Below are positions 38,473-47,180 of a stretch of DNA of 64,000 nt, one piece after another. Source of the stretch: Nosema muscidifuracis (taxonomy: Eukaryota > Microsporidia > Nosematidae). The position numbers and the translations under genes are program-made. The DNA lies in contig JAIOKI010000004.1 of the NCBI GenBank assembly GCA_028335825.1, positions 124,001-188,000 on the forward strand, written 5' to 3'. Every line of letters starts with the position of its first letter. Position 1 is the stretch's first letter. The notes under the pieces were generated by a model, which made no database searches, was not told where the DNA came from, and saw nothing but the letters and a program-made list of their open reading frames with translations.

Positions 38473-39714
38473 CTAATTTATTTCTTTTTTTTGTAAAAAA
38501 CCTAAAATATTATTTCGTACCTTTAAAGAATTCTCTTTATCATCTTCTATGTCTAAATTAATATTCACAAATACAGGACAATGATCACTTCCATAAATAT
38601 TATCCAGTATATCAGCATATATAACTCTATTAATTAATTTATTTGGAATGAGTATATAATCTATACGTGTACCCATATTTACAGGTCTAAGGTTTAATAA
38701 AGTATTCCAACAAGTGTATCTTCCATCTTCATTATGAAAAAATCTAAATACATCTATAAAATTCAATTCTAAAATTAATTTTAACATCCATTTTCTTTGA
38801 AAAGTGCTATATAAAAGTAGAGAAAGAGTAGAAGCAGTATTTACTAAATAAGGAAGATCAGTTTGTAAATAAAAGTTTTTTTCTATTAGATCTAATTTGT
38901 AATCAACTTCTTGATTTTCAATATCTGTATCAAAAAATAAATTAATGTCTTTCAAGAACTTTACAGATTCGTAAATATAATTAAAATATGGAGAAGGTGA
39001 TGATTTAAAAAATACGTTTATATTCAATCCAAATAACTCAATAGATTTGTGAGTTTTGTAAATTTCATCGATATGCTCACCATTATGTTTCTGTATTAAT
39101 TTATTATAATTTTCTACAAAATTATGATTGTTAAAATCATTTGGCATTTTTTCAATTATTTCTATCTGATGTTGCTGATCAGACAGTTTTCTTTTAAAAA
39201 TTTTCAAATATTCCTTGTAATAAACAAAATGATCAAAAATACTGTAAACAGCATTAAAATCTCCCACTACTATCAGATCATCAAATTTTGATATAAATTT
39301 ATAGATTTCTCTATAAAATTTAATTACAGATTCTTTGGTCGTACTACCATTACCATCATAGAATGGAAAATACAAATTAAGAATTTTAAAAGTCTTGTGA
39401 TCAGTTAATATAGATCTTCCGTAATCTGAGTATGGAACTTTGTACTTGTGTTTTCTACAATACAGCTTTTTACTTATCATTGTGCTAACTCCATATATCC
39501 CATTTTTATATTTATTTAAATTGGTATATGTAATGTAATCTTTAAGACTATGAAAAATATCCATATCTTTTTTATTACATTTTACTTCTTGTAAACATAA
39601 TATATCTACTTTTAGATGTGATACTAGATAGTCGTTAAATGAAATATTGTATTTGTCTTTAATATATTTTGTAAACGATTTTATACCATTTATATTGAAC
39701 GATATTATTTTCAT
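38473..39714 (-). CDS. APN2: AP endonuclease Apn2/exonuclease III family
   Basis: 413 residues from the ATG at 39714, which follows CAACCCCAACTG; the open frame extends 8 codons upstream without an ATG. Motifs of the EEP nuclease fold are in order: ISFNINGIKS (1-13), DILCLQEVKC with the metal Glu, IVVGDFNAV with the Asp/Asn pair, and near the end GTRIDYILI and GSDHCPVFV with the catalytic Asp/His. A large insert of about 140 residues between the GDFN block and the end replaces the usual loop. It repairs abasic sites and 3' blocked ends. The C-terminal zinc finger of many Apn2 proteins is missing. Confidence 0.92.
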   Translation of the reverse strand: MKIISFNINGIKSFTKYIKDKYNISFNDYLVSHLKVDILCLQEVKCNKKDMDIFHSLKDYITYTNLNKYKNGIYGVSTMISKKLYCRKHKYKVPYSDYGRSILTDHKTFKILNLYFPFYDGNGSTTKESVIKFYREIYKFISKFDDLIVVGDFNAVYSIFDHFVYYKEYLKIFKRKLSDQQHQIEIIEKMPNDFNNHNFVENYNKLIQKHNGEHIDEIYKTHKSIELFGLNINVFFKSSPSPYFNYIYESVKFLKDINLFFDTDIENQEVDYKLDLIEKNFYLQTDLPYLVNTASTLSLLLYSTFQRKWMLKLILELNFIDVFRFFHNEDGRYTCWNTLLNLRPVNMGTRIDYILIPNKLINRVIYADILDNIYGSDHCPVFVNINLDIEDDKENSLKVRNNILGFLQKKEIN

Positions 39715-40055
39715 CAGTTGGGGTTGAAAATGAATCAATCAAATTTATCCATTATTAATTTATGTTATGAAAATATTTATTTAAGTTCCACTCTGTTGAA
39801 TTGTTTCAATTTTTTATTTAAAAAAATTATTTACTATTTTAAGTTATACTATGTAGTCATTAAAAACCTCTAATTAATAATTCACAAATACAACTATCTT
39901 ATTGTTTGTAGAATTTATTAACATTTGAAGGAAATAATAAATAAATTATTTTTTCTTTAGAAATCCTAGTACACAGAAATTAAATTCGAAAAAATATAAT
40001 ATTTGATACTTGAAAAGTTTAAGAAATATCGTTATAATTAAGGAATTTCATTTAT
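39715..40055. other. Spacer, nothing recognised
   Basis: 341 nt between the Apn2 start and the end of LCB2, AT-rich, without repeats or RNA-like islands. Confidence 0.4.
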
Positions 40056-41462
40056 TTACATACGCAATCCAAGTAAATCACTGGATATTTTTAATACTTC
40101 CAACGTTTTGTTAATATCTTTTCTCGTATGTGCAGACGACATACACAATCTTATTCTTCCATATAAAATAGGAGCAGCTGGATATCCAACAATTACAATT
40201 CCTATTCCTTCTTCCCTGCATAATCTTGATATCTCGCACAGCTTACCTGGATTAGATATTATTATAGGTATAACTGGTGAATCATTATCTCCCAACACAA
40301 ATAAATTTAATTTGTTTAGACCTTCTCTCATCAATTTAACATTTCTTTGTAATCTTTCTAGTTTTCGTTTACCTTTTTTAGTATTCTTTATTATTTTTAG
40401 ACTTTCTATAATCTGTGTAGCTACAATTGGACTCATTTGTTCACCAAATCTAGAAAAATCACTGTAAAATCTTAAATAGTCTATTAACTTCTTAGATCCT
40501 GCTATGTATCCACCCATACCAGCAAAGCTTTTGGTAAATGTGCCCATTAGAATATCAATTTCCCTAAAATCTATCCTGTGATATTCACAGATACCTCGAC
40601 CTGTTTCCCCTATAGCACCAATTGAATGCGCTTCATCTACGAATATATAAAATTTATATTTCTTTTTTAATCTAACTAATTCTTTAAGATTTAATATAGT
40701 ACCTTCCATCGAATAAATTCCTTCAACGATGACTATTATCTTATTCCATGATCTATGTGTAATAGGTTGACCCTGTGATATATCAAATACAAGTCTTCTC
40801 TCAAGATCTTTCATATCGTTATGCTTGAATACTTTTACTGTTCCTTTTGACATTTTAATACCGGTAATTATTGATGCATGGTTGAGTTCATCGCTGTATA
40901 CCAATGTTCCTGTATCTAGCAATGCAGGTATATTAGATGTATTTGTACCATATCCCATAGAAAATGTTATACAATCTTCTTGATAAAGAAAATCTGCCAT
41001 CAGTCTTTCTAATTCTAATACTTTCTTGTGAATACCTACATCTCTTGTACAGGCTGATAGACTTATTGGGTATTTATCTATACATTTGTATAATTTATTT
41101 ATGATTCTCTTATCAATATTACCAAATCCTAGATAATTATAAGATCCAAAATTTATAAGCTTAATGATTTTGCTAGTTAATTCTAGTTCACCAGTATCAA
41201 TAGAAAATTTTCTATCCAATATTCTTATAATTCGACCTGGTTTACCTCTGACAGGAAATCCAAAACAATCCAAAAGTCTTTTAAAACAATTTCTGCTGTA
41301 AAAGCTTTGTAAATCAGTAAGTAATGGATGAGAAACTTTTTTAATATAAAAAAATGATGCTGTTTTGTGTATTATATCCCGTATATAGCCTATAGATAAT
41401 ATTAATAAAAATGATAGATATGTTGTTATCATAGTAAATAGAGAAAATCGCTTATTATACAT
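40056..41462 (-). CDS. LCB2: Serine palmitoyltransferase subunit 2 (Lcb2)
   Basis: 468 residues. An N-terminal membrane helix (about 8-27) is followed by a fold-type I PLP enzyme: LINFGSYNYLGF, LYSDELNHASI, IVEGIYSMEGTI, FVDEAHSIGAIGETGRG, and the Schiff-base lysine in MGTFTKSFAGMGGYIAG, diagnostic for the catalytic Lcb2 subunit (Lcb1 lacks this Lys). The end GIGIVIVGYPAAP and RIRLCMSSAHT also fits. It condenses serine with palmitoyl-CoA in the ER membrane, the first step of sphingolipid synthesis. Near normal length (yeast 561). The start follows AAACCCTTATTC-ATG. Confidence 0.95.
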   Translation of the reverse strand: MYNKRFSLFTMITTYLSFLLILSIGYIRDIIHKTASFFYIKKVSHPLLTDLQSFYSRNCFKRLLDCFGFPVRGKPGRIIRILDRKFSIDTGELELTSKIIKLINFGSYNYLGFGNIDKRIINKLYKCIDKYPISLSACTRDVGIHKKVLELERLMADFLYQEDCITFSMGYGTNTSNIPALLDTGTLVYSDELNHASIITGIKMSKGTVKVFKHNDMKDLERRLVFDISQGQPITHRSWNKIIVIVEGIYSMEGTILNLKELVRLKKKYKFYIFVDEAHSIGAIGETGRGICEYHRIDFREIDILMGTFTKSFAGMGGYIAGSKKLIDYLRFYSDFSRFGEQMSPIVATQIIESLKIIKNTKKGKRKLERLQRNVKLMREGLNKLNLFVLGDNDSPVIPIIISNPGKLCEISRLCREEGIGIVIVGYPAAPILYGRIRLCMSSAHTRKDINKTLEVLKISSDLLGLRM

Positions 41463-41602
41463 GAATAAGGGTTTAATTTTTTATTCAATATAATCAAAAA
41501 TACCTTAATAAATCTATTAATCTAATAAAATATTTTAGATTATAAAAAATAAATGTTTAGACTTATTTCTTCTGTCATATGTAATAAACACTGAGGCTTG
41601 TA

Positions 41603-41674
41603 GGGAGATTAGCTCAGTGGGAGAGCATTAGACTGAAGATCTAAGGGTCCCGGGTTCAATCCCCGGATCTCCCA
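41603..41674 (+). tRNA. tRNA-Phe (anticodon GAA)
   Basis: Cloverleaf: acceptor GGGAGAT with ATCTCCC, D arm GCTC/GAGC, anticodon stem TTAGA/TCTAA with loop CTGAAGA (anticodon GAA), variable AGGGT, and T arm CCGGG/CCCGG with TTCAATC-type loop. The discriminator is A. No intron. A T run follows shortly after. Confidence 0.96.
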
Positions 41675-41678
41675 AATA

Positions 41679-41685
41679 TTTTTTT
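41679..41685 (+). terminator. Pol III terminator of tRNA-Phe
   Basis: A run of seven T lies five bases after the discriminator, a normal RNA polymerase III stop. Confidence 0.7.
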
Positions 41686-41849
41686 CTTAAATAAAATTTT
41701 TATATTAGAATACATAGGTTAGACTAGATTTCTATTTAAAAATTAATTTGATCTTAAGCTTTGAGTTTTTTAACTTATACATTCAGTAAAATTTTTTTTT
41801 CAAATATAAAACTTAAATTATTTTTTTCTATCATCTTTTTTACCCTTAA

Positions 41850-42272
41850 ATGTCATCTTCAGAAGAAAGCCAAGGTCAATTTGATGGATTAATTACAGAT
41901 TTACAAGATATAGTCATGTCTATCGAGATACTTGAAGAATTTGAATCTAATTTTAAACAAGGAACAGAAGGAACTACTAAAGATCAGTATGAACTAATTC
42001 AATCATTGACAGATTCTCCATCTATAGTACCTGTTCAAAATATTAAATATGATGGACTTAAGTACATGTTCCTTAAAAATATTCATGATGAAGGAAAACC
42101 ACCTGTCTACTTATTTATATCTACTGACGCAGATTCTAATGGTAAAAAAAGAGGTATGTTTATCACTTCATTCTTTTCTTACTCAGTAATTTTTACTTTT
42201 GATTTTAAGAAACTTAATGCTACCACAGCTAAGATTATAAATGTATTGGACCAGTATCAGCCTGAAGAATAA
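41850..42272 (+). CDS. Profilin candidate
   Basis: 140 residues. The second half KYDGLKYMFLKNIHDE ... KRGMFITSFFSYSVIFTFDFKKLNATTAKIINVLDQY follows the profilin pattern: G-x-KYMxLR, a Lys/Gly-rich turn, a strand pair, then a C-terminal helix with AxxIVxxLxxY. Profilin binds actin monomers and Pro-rich ligands. The N-terminal helix carries the acidic segment SSSEESQGQ in place of the usual Trp-containing start, so the poly-proline site may be weak. The length is right (yeast 126). The start follows TTACCCTTAA-ATG. Moderate confidence from pattern only. Confidence 0.6.
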   Translation: MSSSEESQGQFDGLITDLQDIVMSIEILEEFESNFKQGTEGTTKDQYELIQSLTDSPSIVPVQNIKYDGLKYMFLKNIHDEGKPPVYLFISTDADSNGKKRGMFITSFFSYSVIFTFDFKKLNATTAKIINVLDQYQPEE

Positions 42273-42310
42273 AATTTTTATTAAAAAATTATAAATATTT
42301 AAAAATTAAT

Positions 42311-42598
42311 TTATTCATTAGCTGCTGCTTGTAATTCCTTCATCTTATTCTGGGCTCTCTTGTTTGATCCCAATCTTCTTTTCAAGAAGATCATTGCTCT
42401 AGCTGTATCTTTTAATTTAAGAATACTAATAACTTTACTTTCATATGGTGCATATCCACTAATTTCTCTAACAAGTTCTTTAGCAAACTTCTTCTCCTCT
42501 AATCTTGATGCATTCTTCTTATATTTTGGCATAATTTTTGGAATATTAAGTTTTGTTACTTGGTGATGAACTTGAATTTTTTTTAAACCTCTTCTCAT
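42311..42598 (-). CDS. RPL36: 60S ribosomal protein L36 (eL36)
   Basis: 95 residues of normal length. The C-terminal block [52 protein letters not shown] is nearly the eL36 consensus (VREVxGxAPYERRxMELLKVSKDKRALKFxKKRLGTHxRAKxKREEL). The start follows TTACCCTCTAAA-ATG. It shares a very short divergent promoter with the zinc-finger gene. Confidence 0.96.
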   Translation of the reverse strand: MRRGLKKIQVHHQVTKLNIPKIMPKYKKNASRLEEKKFAKELVREISGYAPYESKVISILKLKDTARAMIFLKRRLGSNKRAQNKMKELQAAANE

Positions 42599-42637
42599 TT
42601 TAGAGGGTAAAAAATTTATAAAAATTTATTTACCCTC
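42599..42637. promoter_or_regulatory. Compact divergent promoter RPL36 / zinc-finger gene
   Basis: Only 39 nt separate the two ATGs. Each side ends in its own TTACCCTC start motif (on the minus strand before RPL36, on the plus strand before the zinc-finger gene), with an A/T stretch between. The two genes must use overlapping initiation elements. Confidence 0.6.
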
Positions 42638-43174
42638 ATGGAAAATGAAATAAAAGATTCTCCAGAAAAAGGGTATGAATGTAAATGGGATAATTGTAAT
42701 GAGATAGTAAATGATGATATGTTCTCTCATATAAAGACACATCTAAAAGATCAGACTGAGTTTAAATGTTGCTGGTCTGGATGTCCTAAATATAATGAGG
42801 TGAATGTGTCAAAATGTGGGGTATATTCTCATTGTAGAACACATGTCCCAAATAATTCTAAAATATCTTCTGCAGAGAAAAACTGGACTTGTTCTATTTG
42901 TAAAGTAGAATTTAATAGTATGAGTGTTTATTACAGACATAAAAAGAAGCATTCTATTTTGGAGAAAAAAGAAGAACAATCTATTTCTAAAATTAATTTA
43001 TTAGGTCAGATTTTAGAATATCATAAGGAAAAAACTAAATTTTTGTTACAACGTATTGAAGAAAAAAAGACTTCAACTAAATTTATAAATAATGAGGTAA
43101 CAGAAATTATTAAGAAATATGTAAAAGGTGCAAATTGTTACGAAAATATGAAATCTTGGGAGGAATATATTTGA
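42638..43174 (+). CDS. C2H2 zinc-finger protein, 178 aa
   Basis: Three C2H2-like fingers: CKWDNCNEIVNDDMFSHIKTH (about 15-37), CCWSGCPKYNEVNVSKCGVYSHCRTH (44-70, with extra Cys), and CSICKVEFNSMSVYYRHKKKH (90-110). A lysine-rich helical tail follows. The first two resemble the paired fingers of the Zap1/Gli kind, and the arrangement is reminiscent of the RSC/ARID2-associated fingers. It probably binds DNA in chromatin. The start follows TTACCCTC-ATG, 39 nt from RPL36. Confidence 0.75.
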   Translation: MENEIKDSPEKGYECKWDNCNEIVNDDMFSHIKTHLKDQTEFKCCWSGCPKYNEVNVSKCGVYSHCRTHVPNNSKISSAEKNWTCSICKVEFNSMSVYYRHKKKHSILEKKEEQSISKINLLGQILEYHKEKTKFLLQRIEEKKTSTKFINNEVTEIIKKYVKGANCYENMKSWEEYI

Positions 43175-43460
43175 GATTATATAAATAATAAACTATTGAA
43201 ATATTTTTATTAAAAAGATAAAGACTTTTTACATTCTCATTTTTTAATTTTTTTTATTATAAAAGACAAAGACTTTTTATATTCTCATTTTTTATATTTT
43301 TATTATAAAAGATAAAGACTTTTTATATTCTCATTTTTTAAATATTTTTATTGTAAAAGATAAAGACTTTTTATATTCTAATTTTTAAATATTTTTATTA
43401 TAAAAGATAAAAACTGTTATAATTTTATTAAAACTTCTTTAATTTAATTTTTTTTGTTTT
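43175..43460. repeat. Tandem repeat of about 60 nt
   Basis: Four to five copies of GATAAAGACTTTTTATATTC plus TCATTTTTTAAATATTTTTATTATAAAA variants fill the gap between the zinc-finger and Epl1 genes, which converge. Confidence 0.8.
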
Positions 43461-44393
43461 TTACTTATGATTATCTTTTAAATATTTCTGGTAAGCTATC
43501 CATTCCTTTTCAGTATCATCTTCATTAAAATTCTTTTTACTTGTTAATCTTCTTTTTAATATTCTAATACTATCTCTATTAAATAATACATTATGGAAAA
43601 TATCCCCTTGTATTGCAGGACTATTCCTTTTTGATTTCTCTCTAACATGTACAATATTCTTAATTTTGTTCTTAACATTACCATTTTCATTTAATATATC
43701 ATTTATCAAAACAGATATTTCGTAGTCTAATTTACAAATCTCATCATCTAAAAGAGACTTCTCTTTATTAAGTTCATTCATCTGTATAAGAAGTACCATC
43801 TCATTAGTAAGTCTTCCTATCTTCTCAGAAGTCTGTGTTTCACTTCTTCTATTCTTTCTACTTGGTTTAAGAATTCTTCTCCTAAAACATACATAAGAAG
43901 GACATTCTCTACACTCATCTCTAAGTAATAATTTAAATTTAATTCCTTCTCTAATATCTTTATACAAAACAGAATTATTTTCTTTTAATATTCTTTGATT
44001 ACCATCTATTTCTTCTTTAATACTATCAAGTATTAAATTATATTCTTCATCACTAATTCCTTTATCTTTCTTTAATTTATTATCTGTATCACTAAAAATA
44101 TAAGGAGTATCAGCATCTTTATGATATTTGTAATATTTATTGCTAATATTAACCTTCTTTTTAACATATCCACCTACCTCTTGAATAACTGGTATGGGTA
44201 TATCCCCACCTTTATGCTCAATAACTTGCTTTAAGTGTTCTTCTTTTTCTTCTTCAGCTTCCATACCAGAATCTATTGGAGGAAGTGTAAACTCCTCAAG
44301 AAAACTTATGTTAAGATCTGCTATATCAAATACTTCAAATTTCTCTGAACTATCGATCTTAAGATTCTTTTTTCTTTTTGGTGGCATCATCAT
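43461..44393 (-). CDS. EPL1: Enhancer of polycomb-like protein (Epl1, NuA4)
   Basis: 310 residues. EEHLKQVIEHKGGDIPIPVIQEV matches the EHHL ... IPxPE segment of the EPcA domain, and CPSYVCFRRRILKPSRKNRRSE matches the DPYVxFRRRxxKxxRKNRR motif that follows it. A long helix (LTNEMVLLIQMNELNKEKSLL) comes next as in Epl1. Epl1 scaffolds the Piccolo NuA4 module with Esa1 and Yng2 for H4/H2A acetylation. The middle SDEEYNLILDSI replaces the YDMDExDxxWL motif. Three consecutive ATGs start the frame, 12 nt after CCC. Confidence 0.82.
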   Translation of the reverse strand: MMMPPKRKKNLKIDSSEKFEVFDIADLNISFLEEFTLPPIDSGMEAEEEKEEHLKQVIEHKGGDIPIPVIQEVGGYVKKKVNISNKYYKYHKDADTPYIFSDTDNKLKKDKGISDEEYNLILDSIKEEIDGNQRILKENNSVLYKDIREGIKFKLLLRDECRECPSYVCFRRRILKPSRKNRRSETQTSEKIGRLTNEMVLLIQMNELNKEKSLLDDEICKLDYEISVLINDILNENGNVKNKIKNIVHVREKSKRNSPAIQGDIFHNVLFNRDSIRILKRRLTSKKNFNEDDTEKEWIAYQKYLKDNHK

Positions 44394-44492
44394 TTAAATT
44401 TATGTGGGAAAATTTTTGGTGAATAAATTTTTAAATTTAATTATGATCTTAGTGTAAACTAAATCTTAATTTTCAGTATTTTTTGTGAAGAA

Positions 44493-44512
44493 GTTTGTTT
44501 GCTTAAACAAAC
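44493..44512. repeat. Perfect 8-nt inverted repeat
   Basis: GTTTGTTT and AAACAAAC are separated by GCTT, giving a small perfect hairpin in the spacer between Epl1 and the phosphatase gene. It could be a terminator-like or chance structure. Confidence 0.45.
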
Positions 44513-44573
44513 AAAATATTATTTCATTAAAATAAATTTAAATTTTTAAATGCATAAATTTTCAAATAAAATG

Positions 44574-45299
44574 TCAAATTTTTTTAAGAATAAAAAGAAA
44601 ACACAAAAAGTTTTTTATGAATGTTTCTGCAAGGAATTCAAGTTGTCTTGTAGAATAAACAAGACCATTTCTTTGACTCCTCAGATTTAATAGAATATTT
44701 AAGAAAGTTGATTCATCTACAGTACGTCCATATAGAATATCATACATTATAAAAACTCCAGTTCTTCCCACACCTGCTTTACAATGTACCAAAGGATTTT
44801 TAAAATTTAATTTTTTAAAATAATTGAAGAAGAATTCAAATTTATCTATTTCTAGTACATCCATATCAGCCCAGTTAGCAAATCTAAGTATTCTACCTTC
44901 ATTATACACTTCATCAAAAAATATTATTTCACCACGAAATGATACAGGAATTGATACAGAAGGATTTCCTACATAATTAAGATTAGAAATACATGAAATA
45001 ATTATATCTGCATGTTTCATTAATATTCTAAAACTTTTTATATTATTTTTAACAGGAAGAGATGCTGCAATATATTTTTTATCTTCATGTTCTATTATTG
45101 AATAATTTACATAGACATCCAATTTAAAAGGTCCTTTTTTATAAGGAGTCAAGTAAGTTCTATCGTATTCTGTTATTTGCATACAATATGACTCACAAAT
45201 TTGATTAATAATGTAAAGTATTTTAGAATATTTTTTTGATTTGAGATATTTAATTAATAATGTGTACTGCTCATCTAATTTATTTTTAATTATCTGCAT
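44574..45299 (-). CDS. Classical-type protein tyrosine phosphatase
   Basis: 241 residues. The signature VHCKAGVGRTG contains the catalytic Cys and Arg. NWADMDV about 25 residues earlier corresponds to the WPD loop (WxD kept, Pro replaced by Ala). RSQRNGLVYSTRQLEFL supplies the Q loop (RxxRxxMVQTxxQYxFL). The N-terminal part YDRTYLTPYKK matches NRYKxIxPYD and NYSII/YIAASLP matches YIAAQGP. The protein has the minimal PTP domain without extensions. The start lies after GCCCTCAGAATAATCTA. Confidence 0.92.
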   Translation of the reverse strand: MQIIKNKLDEQYTLLIKYLKSKKYSKILYIINQICESYCMQITEYDRTYLTPYKKGPFKLDVYVNYSIIEHEDKKYIAASLPVKNNIKSFRILMKHADIIISCISNLNYVGNPSVSIPVSFRGEIIFFDEVYNEGRILRFANWADMDVLEIDKFEFFFNYFKKLNFKNPLVHCKAGVGRTGVFIMYDILYGRTVDESTFLNILLNLRSQRNGLVYSTRQLEFLAETFIKNFLCFLFILKKI

Positions 45300-45516
45300 T
45301 AGATTATTCTGAGGGCATCAGAATTAAAAAAACTATTAAGATGGCAACATCTAAATTTAAGTTGAAATTTTTTAATAATTCCATAATCTATTTGTTTTGT
45401 AGATAATCTTCTTAATTTAGTTTAATAATCTTTCAAATGTAATTGAAAGATTATTAATTTTATTTTGTTATATAAAATTCTACCTATAAAAATATTCATC
45501 CTTTTTTTTTTGCATA

Positions 45517-46035
45517 ATGGATGAAATTTTATCAAAATTACGTAAATCTACACAGAAATCTCCAAAGAAATCAGAGATATGTACAAGAGAAAATATTAAG
45601 AATAATAAACTTCATAATGGAGAAGTTATAAATAAATCTGAAAAATATGCTTTATCTTCATCAGATACTTCTTATCTAGATGAATTAACCTCTTCTCAAT
45701 ATGTCACTCCTTTTACAATTATGAAACTTGACTTTGATAGATTAAGAGTTATAAAGACAGATTATTCAATTAGTGATATTCTTAACAGTAAGGAATATAA
45801 AATAAATGAAGAAATTGTAGTTATAATAAAAAAAATAGAAAAATTTACATGTGAAATATGCTATTTAGAAATGGTTGATGAATCAGGAACTATTGGATGT
45901 TCTTCTATGTACAGTTTAATTAAAGATACAGGAATAAGAATAGGATCAATTATTAAAATAAAAGGATTTAGTTTATGGAAGATGGAAGTCAATCACATTA
46001 ATTTAGTAAGAAAAAACATAGTAGAAATATATTAA
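45517..46035 (+). CDS. OB-fold protein, HROB/DUF4539-like
   Basis: 172 residues. The first 75 are basic, Ser-rich and probably disordered. The last 85 form a single OB fold: INEEIVVIIKKIEKFTCEICYLEMVDESGTIGCSSMYSLI ... IRIGSIIKIKGFSLWKMEVNHINLVRKNIVEIY. The order (LVKKI, a D-x-T/SG-x-I strand, GSxIxLKxFS, then L-x-V-x-x-x-N-x-V-x-IY at the very end) resembles the C-terminal DUF4539 domain of animal HROB, which loads MCM8/9. It could equally be a single-strand-DNA binding subunit such as Stn1-type. Preceded by a T run, without CCC. Confidence 0.5.
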   Translation: MDEILSKLRKSTQKSPKKSEICTRENIKNNKLHNGEVINKSEKYALSSSDTSYLDELTSSQYVTPFTIMKLDFDRLRVIKTDYSISDILNSKEYKINEEIVVIIKKIEKFTCEICYLEMVDESGTIGCSSMYSLIKDTGIRIGSIIKIKGFSLWKMEVNHINLVRKNIVEIY

Positions 46036-46311
46036 ATAAATTTCTAATTACATCATTATGTCTATTAATATTATATTTATATTTATTATATATATATTAT
46101 ATCTAATTTTATTGTATTTATATTTTATTTATCTAGTATTATTATTATTATATTTATATTTTATTTACTACAATATATTAATCTATTATATCAAATATTA
46201 GTATATTCTATCTAATTTTAGTATATTTATCTAATTTTAGTATATTTTATTTATCTATTATTAATATATTTAAAGGAGTATATTTTATTAACATTTATTT
46301 TATGCCCTTTT

Positions 46312-46923
46312 ATGCTTATTTTTTATATATTTAAATTATATATTTATGCATTCAATACAGTATACATAGATAAAAAAGATAAAGAATATAAAATAGAACT
46401 AATTTTTAATAATTTTCCAAATAATATAACTAAAATGATGATATCACAACAAATACAAGGACAATTAAATATAGAAAAAAGTGTAGATATGTTCAAAATA
46501 AAATATTTTATATGTAATAAAGAAAAAGAAATAATAGAAGAAAAAAAGAATTACAATTCAAGAACAATAACTGTAATTCAAATTAATTTAACAGATCCAC
46601 CAAAAGATTTTTATATTTTCGGTTTACTTGATAATAACAAATCTATTATGATAGGACCATTTGAAGATCTTTTATTAGAGAAATATAATTGTCTTGTGGA
46701 TGGACAAGTTATTGAACTTAAAAGATCTTCTAATGAGTTATCTGAACCTGAAATAGATAAGGAATTGTCTTTTATAGATAGTAAAGAAATATTTATTTGT
46801 GTTATTATAGGACTTCCTATAGCTTTTATTATTATAGTAGGAAGTATTTTGATGCATAGACGATCAACTGAAAGTAAATCAAAAATAATTAACAAAAAGG
46901 ATTTAGAAAATTATAAAAAATAA
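46312..46923 (+). CDS. Type I membrane protein of unknown function, 203 aa
   Basis: The N-terminal hydrophobic stretch (MLIFYIFKLYIYAFNTVY) works as a signal peptide. About 140 lumenal residues with only two cysteines follow, then a membrane helix near 160-182 (IFICVIIGLPIAFIIIVGSIL) and a basic cytosolic tail ending KDLENYKK. The KxKxx-like ending is not a standard ER retrieval signal. No domain is recognised. The start follows GCCCTTTT-ATG. Confidence 0.6.
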   Translation: MLIFYIFKLYIYAFNTVYIDKKDKEYKIELIFNNFPNNITKMMISQQIQGQLNIEKSVDMFKIKYFICNKEKEIIEEKKNYNSRTITVIQINLTDPPKDFYIFGLLDNNKSIMIGPFEDLLLEKYNCLVDGQVIELKRSSNELSEPEIDKELSFIDSKEIFICVIIGLPIAFIIIVGSILMHRRSTESKSKIINKKDLENYKK

Positions 46924-47180
46924 TTAAGTAATTTTAATTATAAGTTTTATATCATTCAATTAATGTATGTTTAATTATAAGTTATATATTATTAAAAATA
47001 ATTTTAATTATAAGTTATACAATTAAGTAATTTTAATCATAAGTTATATATCATTAAATTTATTTATGTTTAATTATTCTATTATGATAAAAATATGGAA
47101 TAATTCATTTTATTTATTGGAACTTCTTTAAATTCTTTCATTAGGAATGACAAATATTTTTTTTAAGTTTACCCTTATAA

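Noticed and set aside
44493-44512. Inverted repeat as a transposon end
   Set aside because: It is only 8 nt per arm, single, with no partner copy or target duplication nearby.
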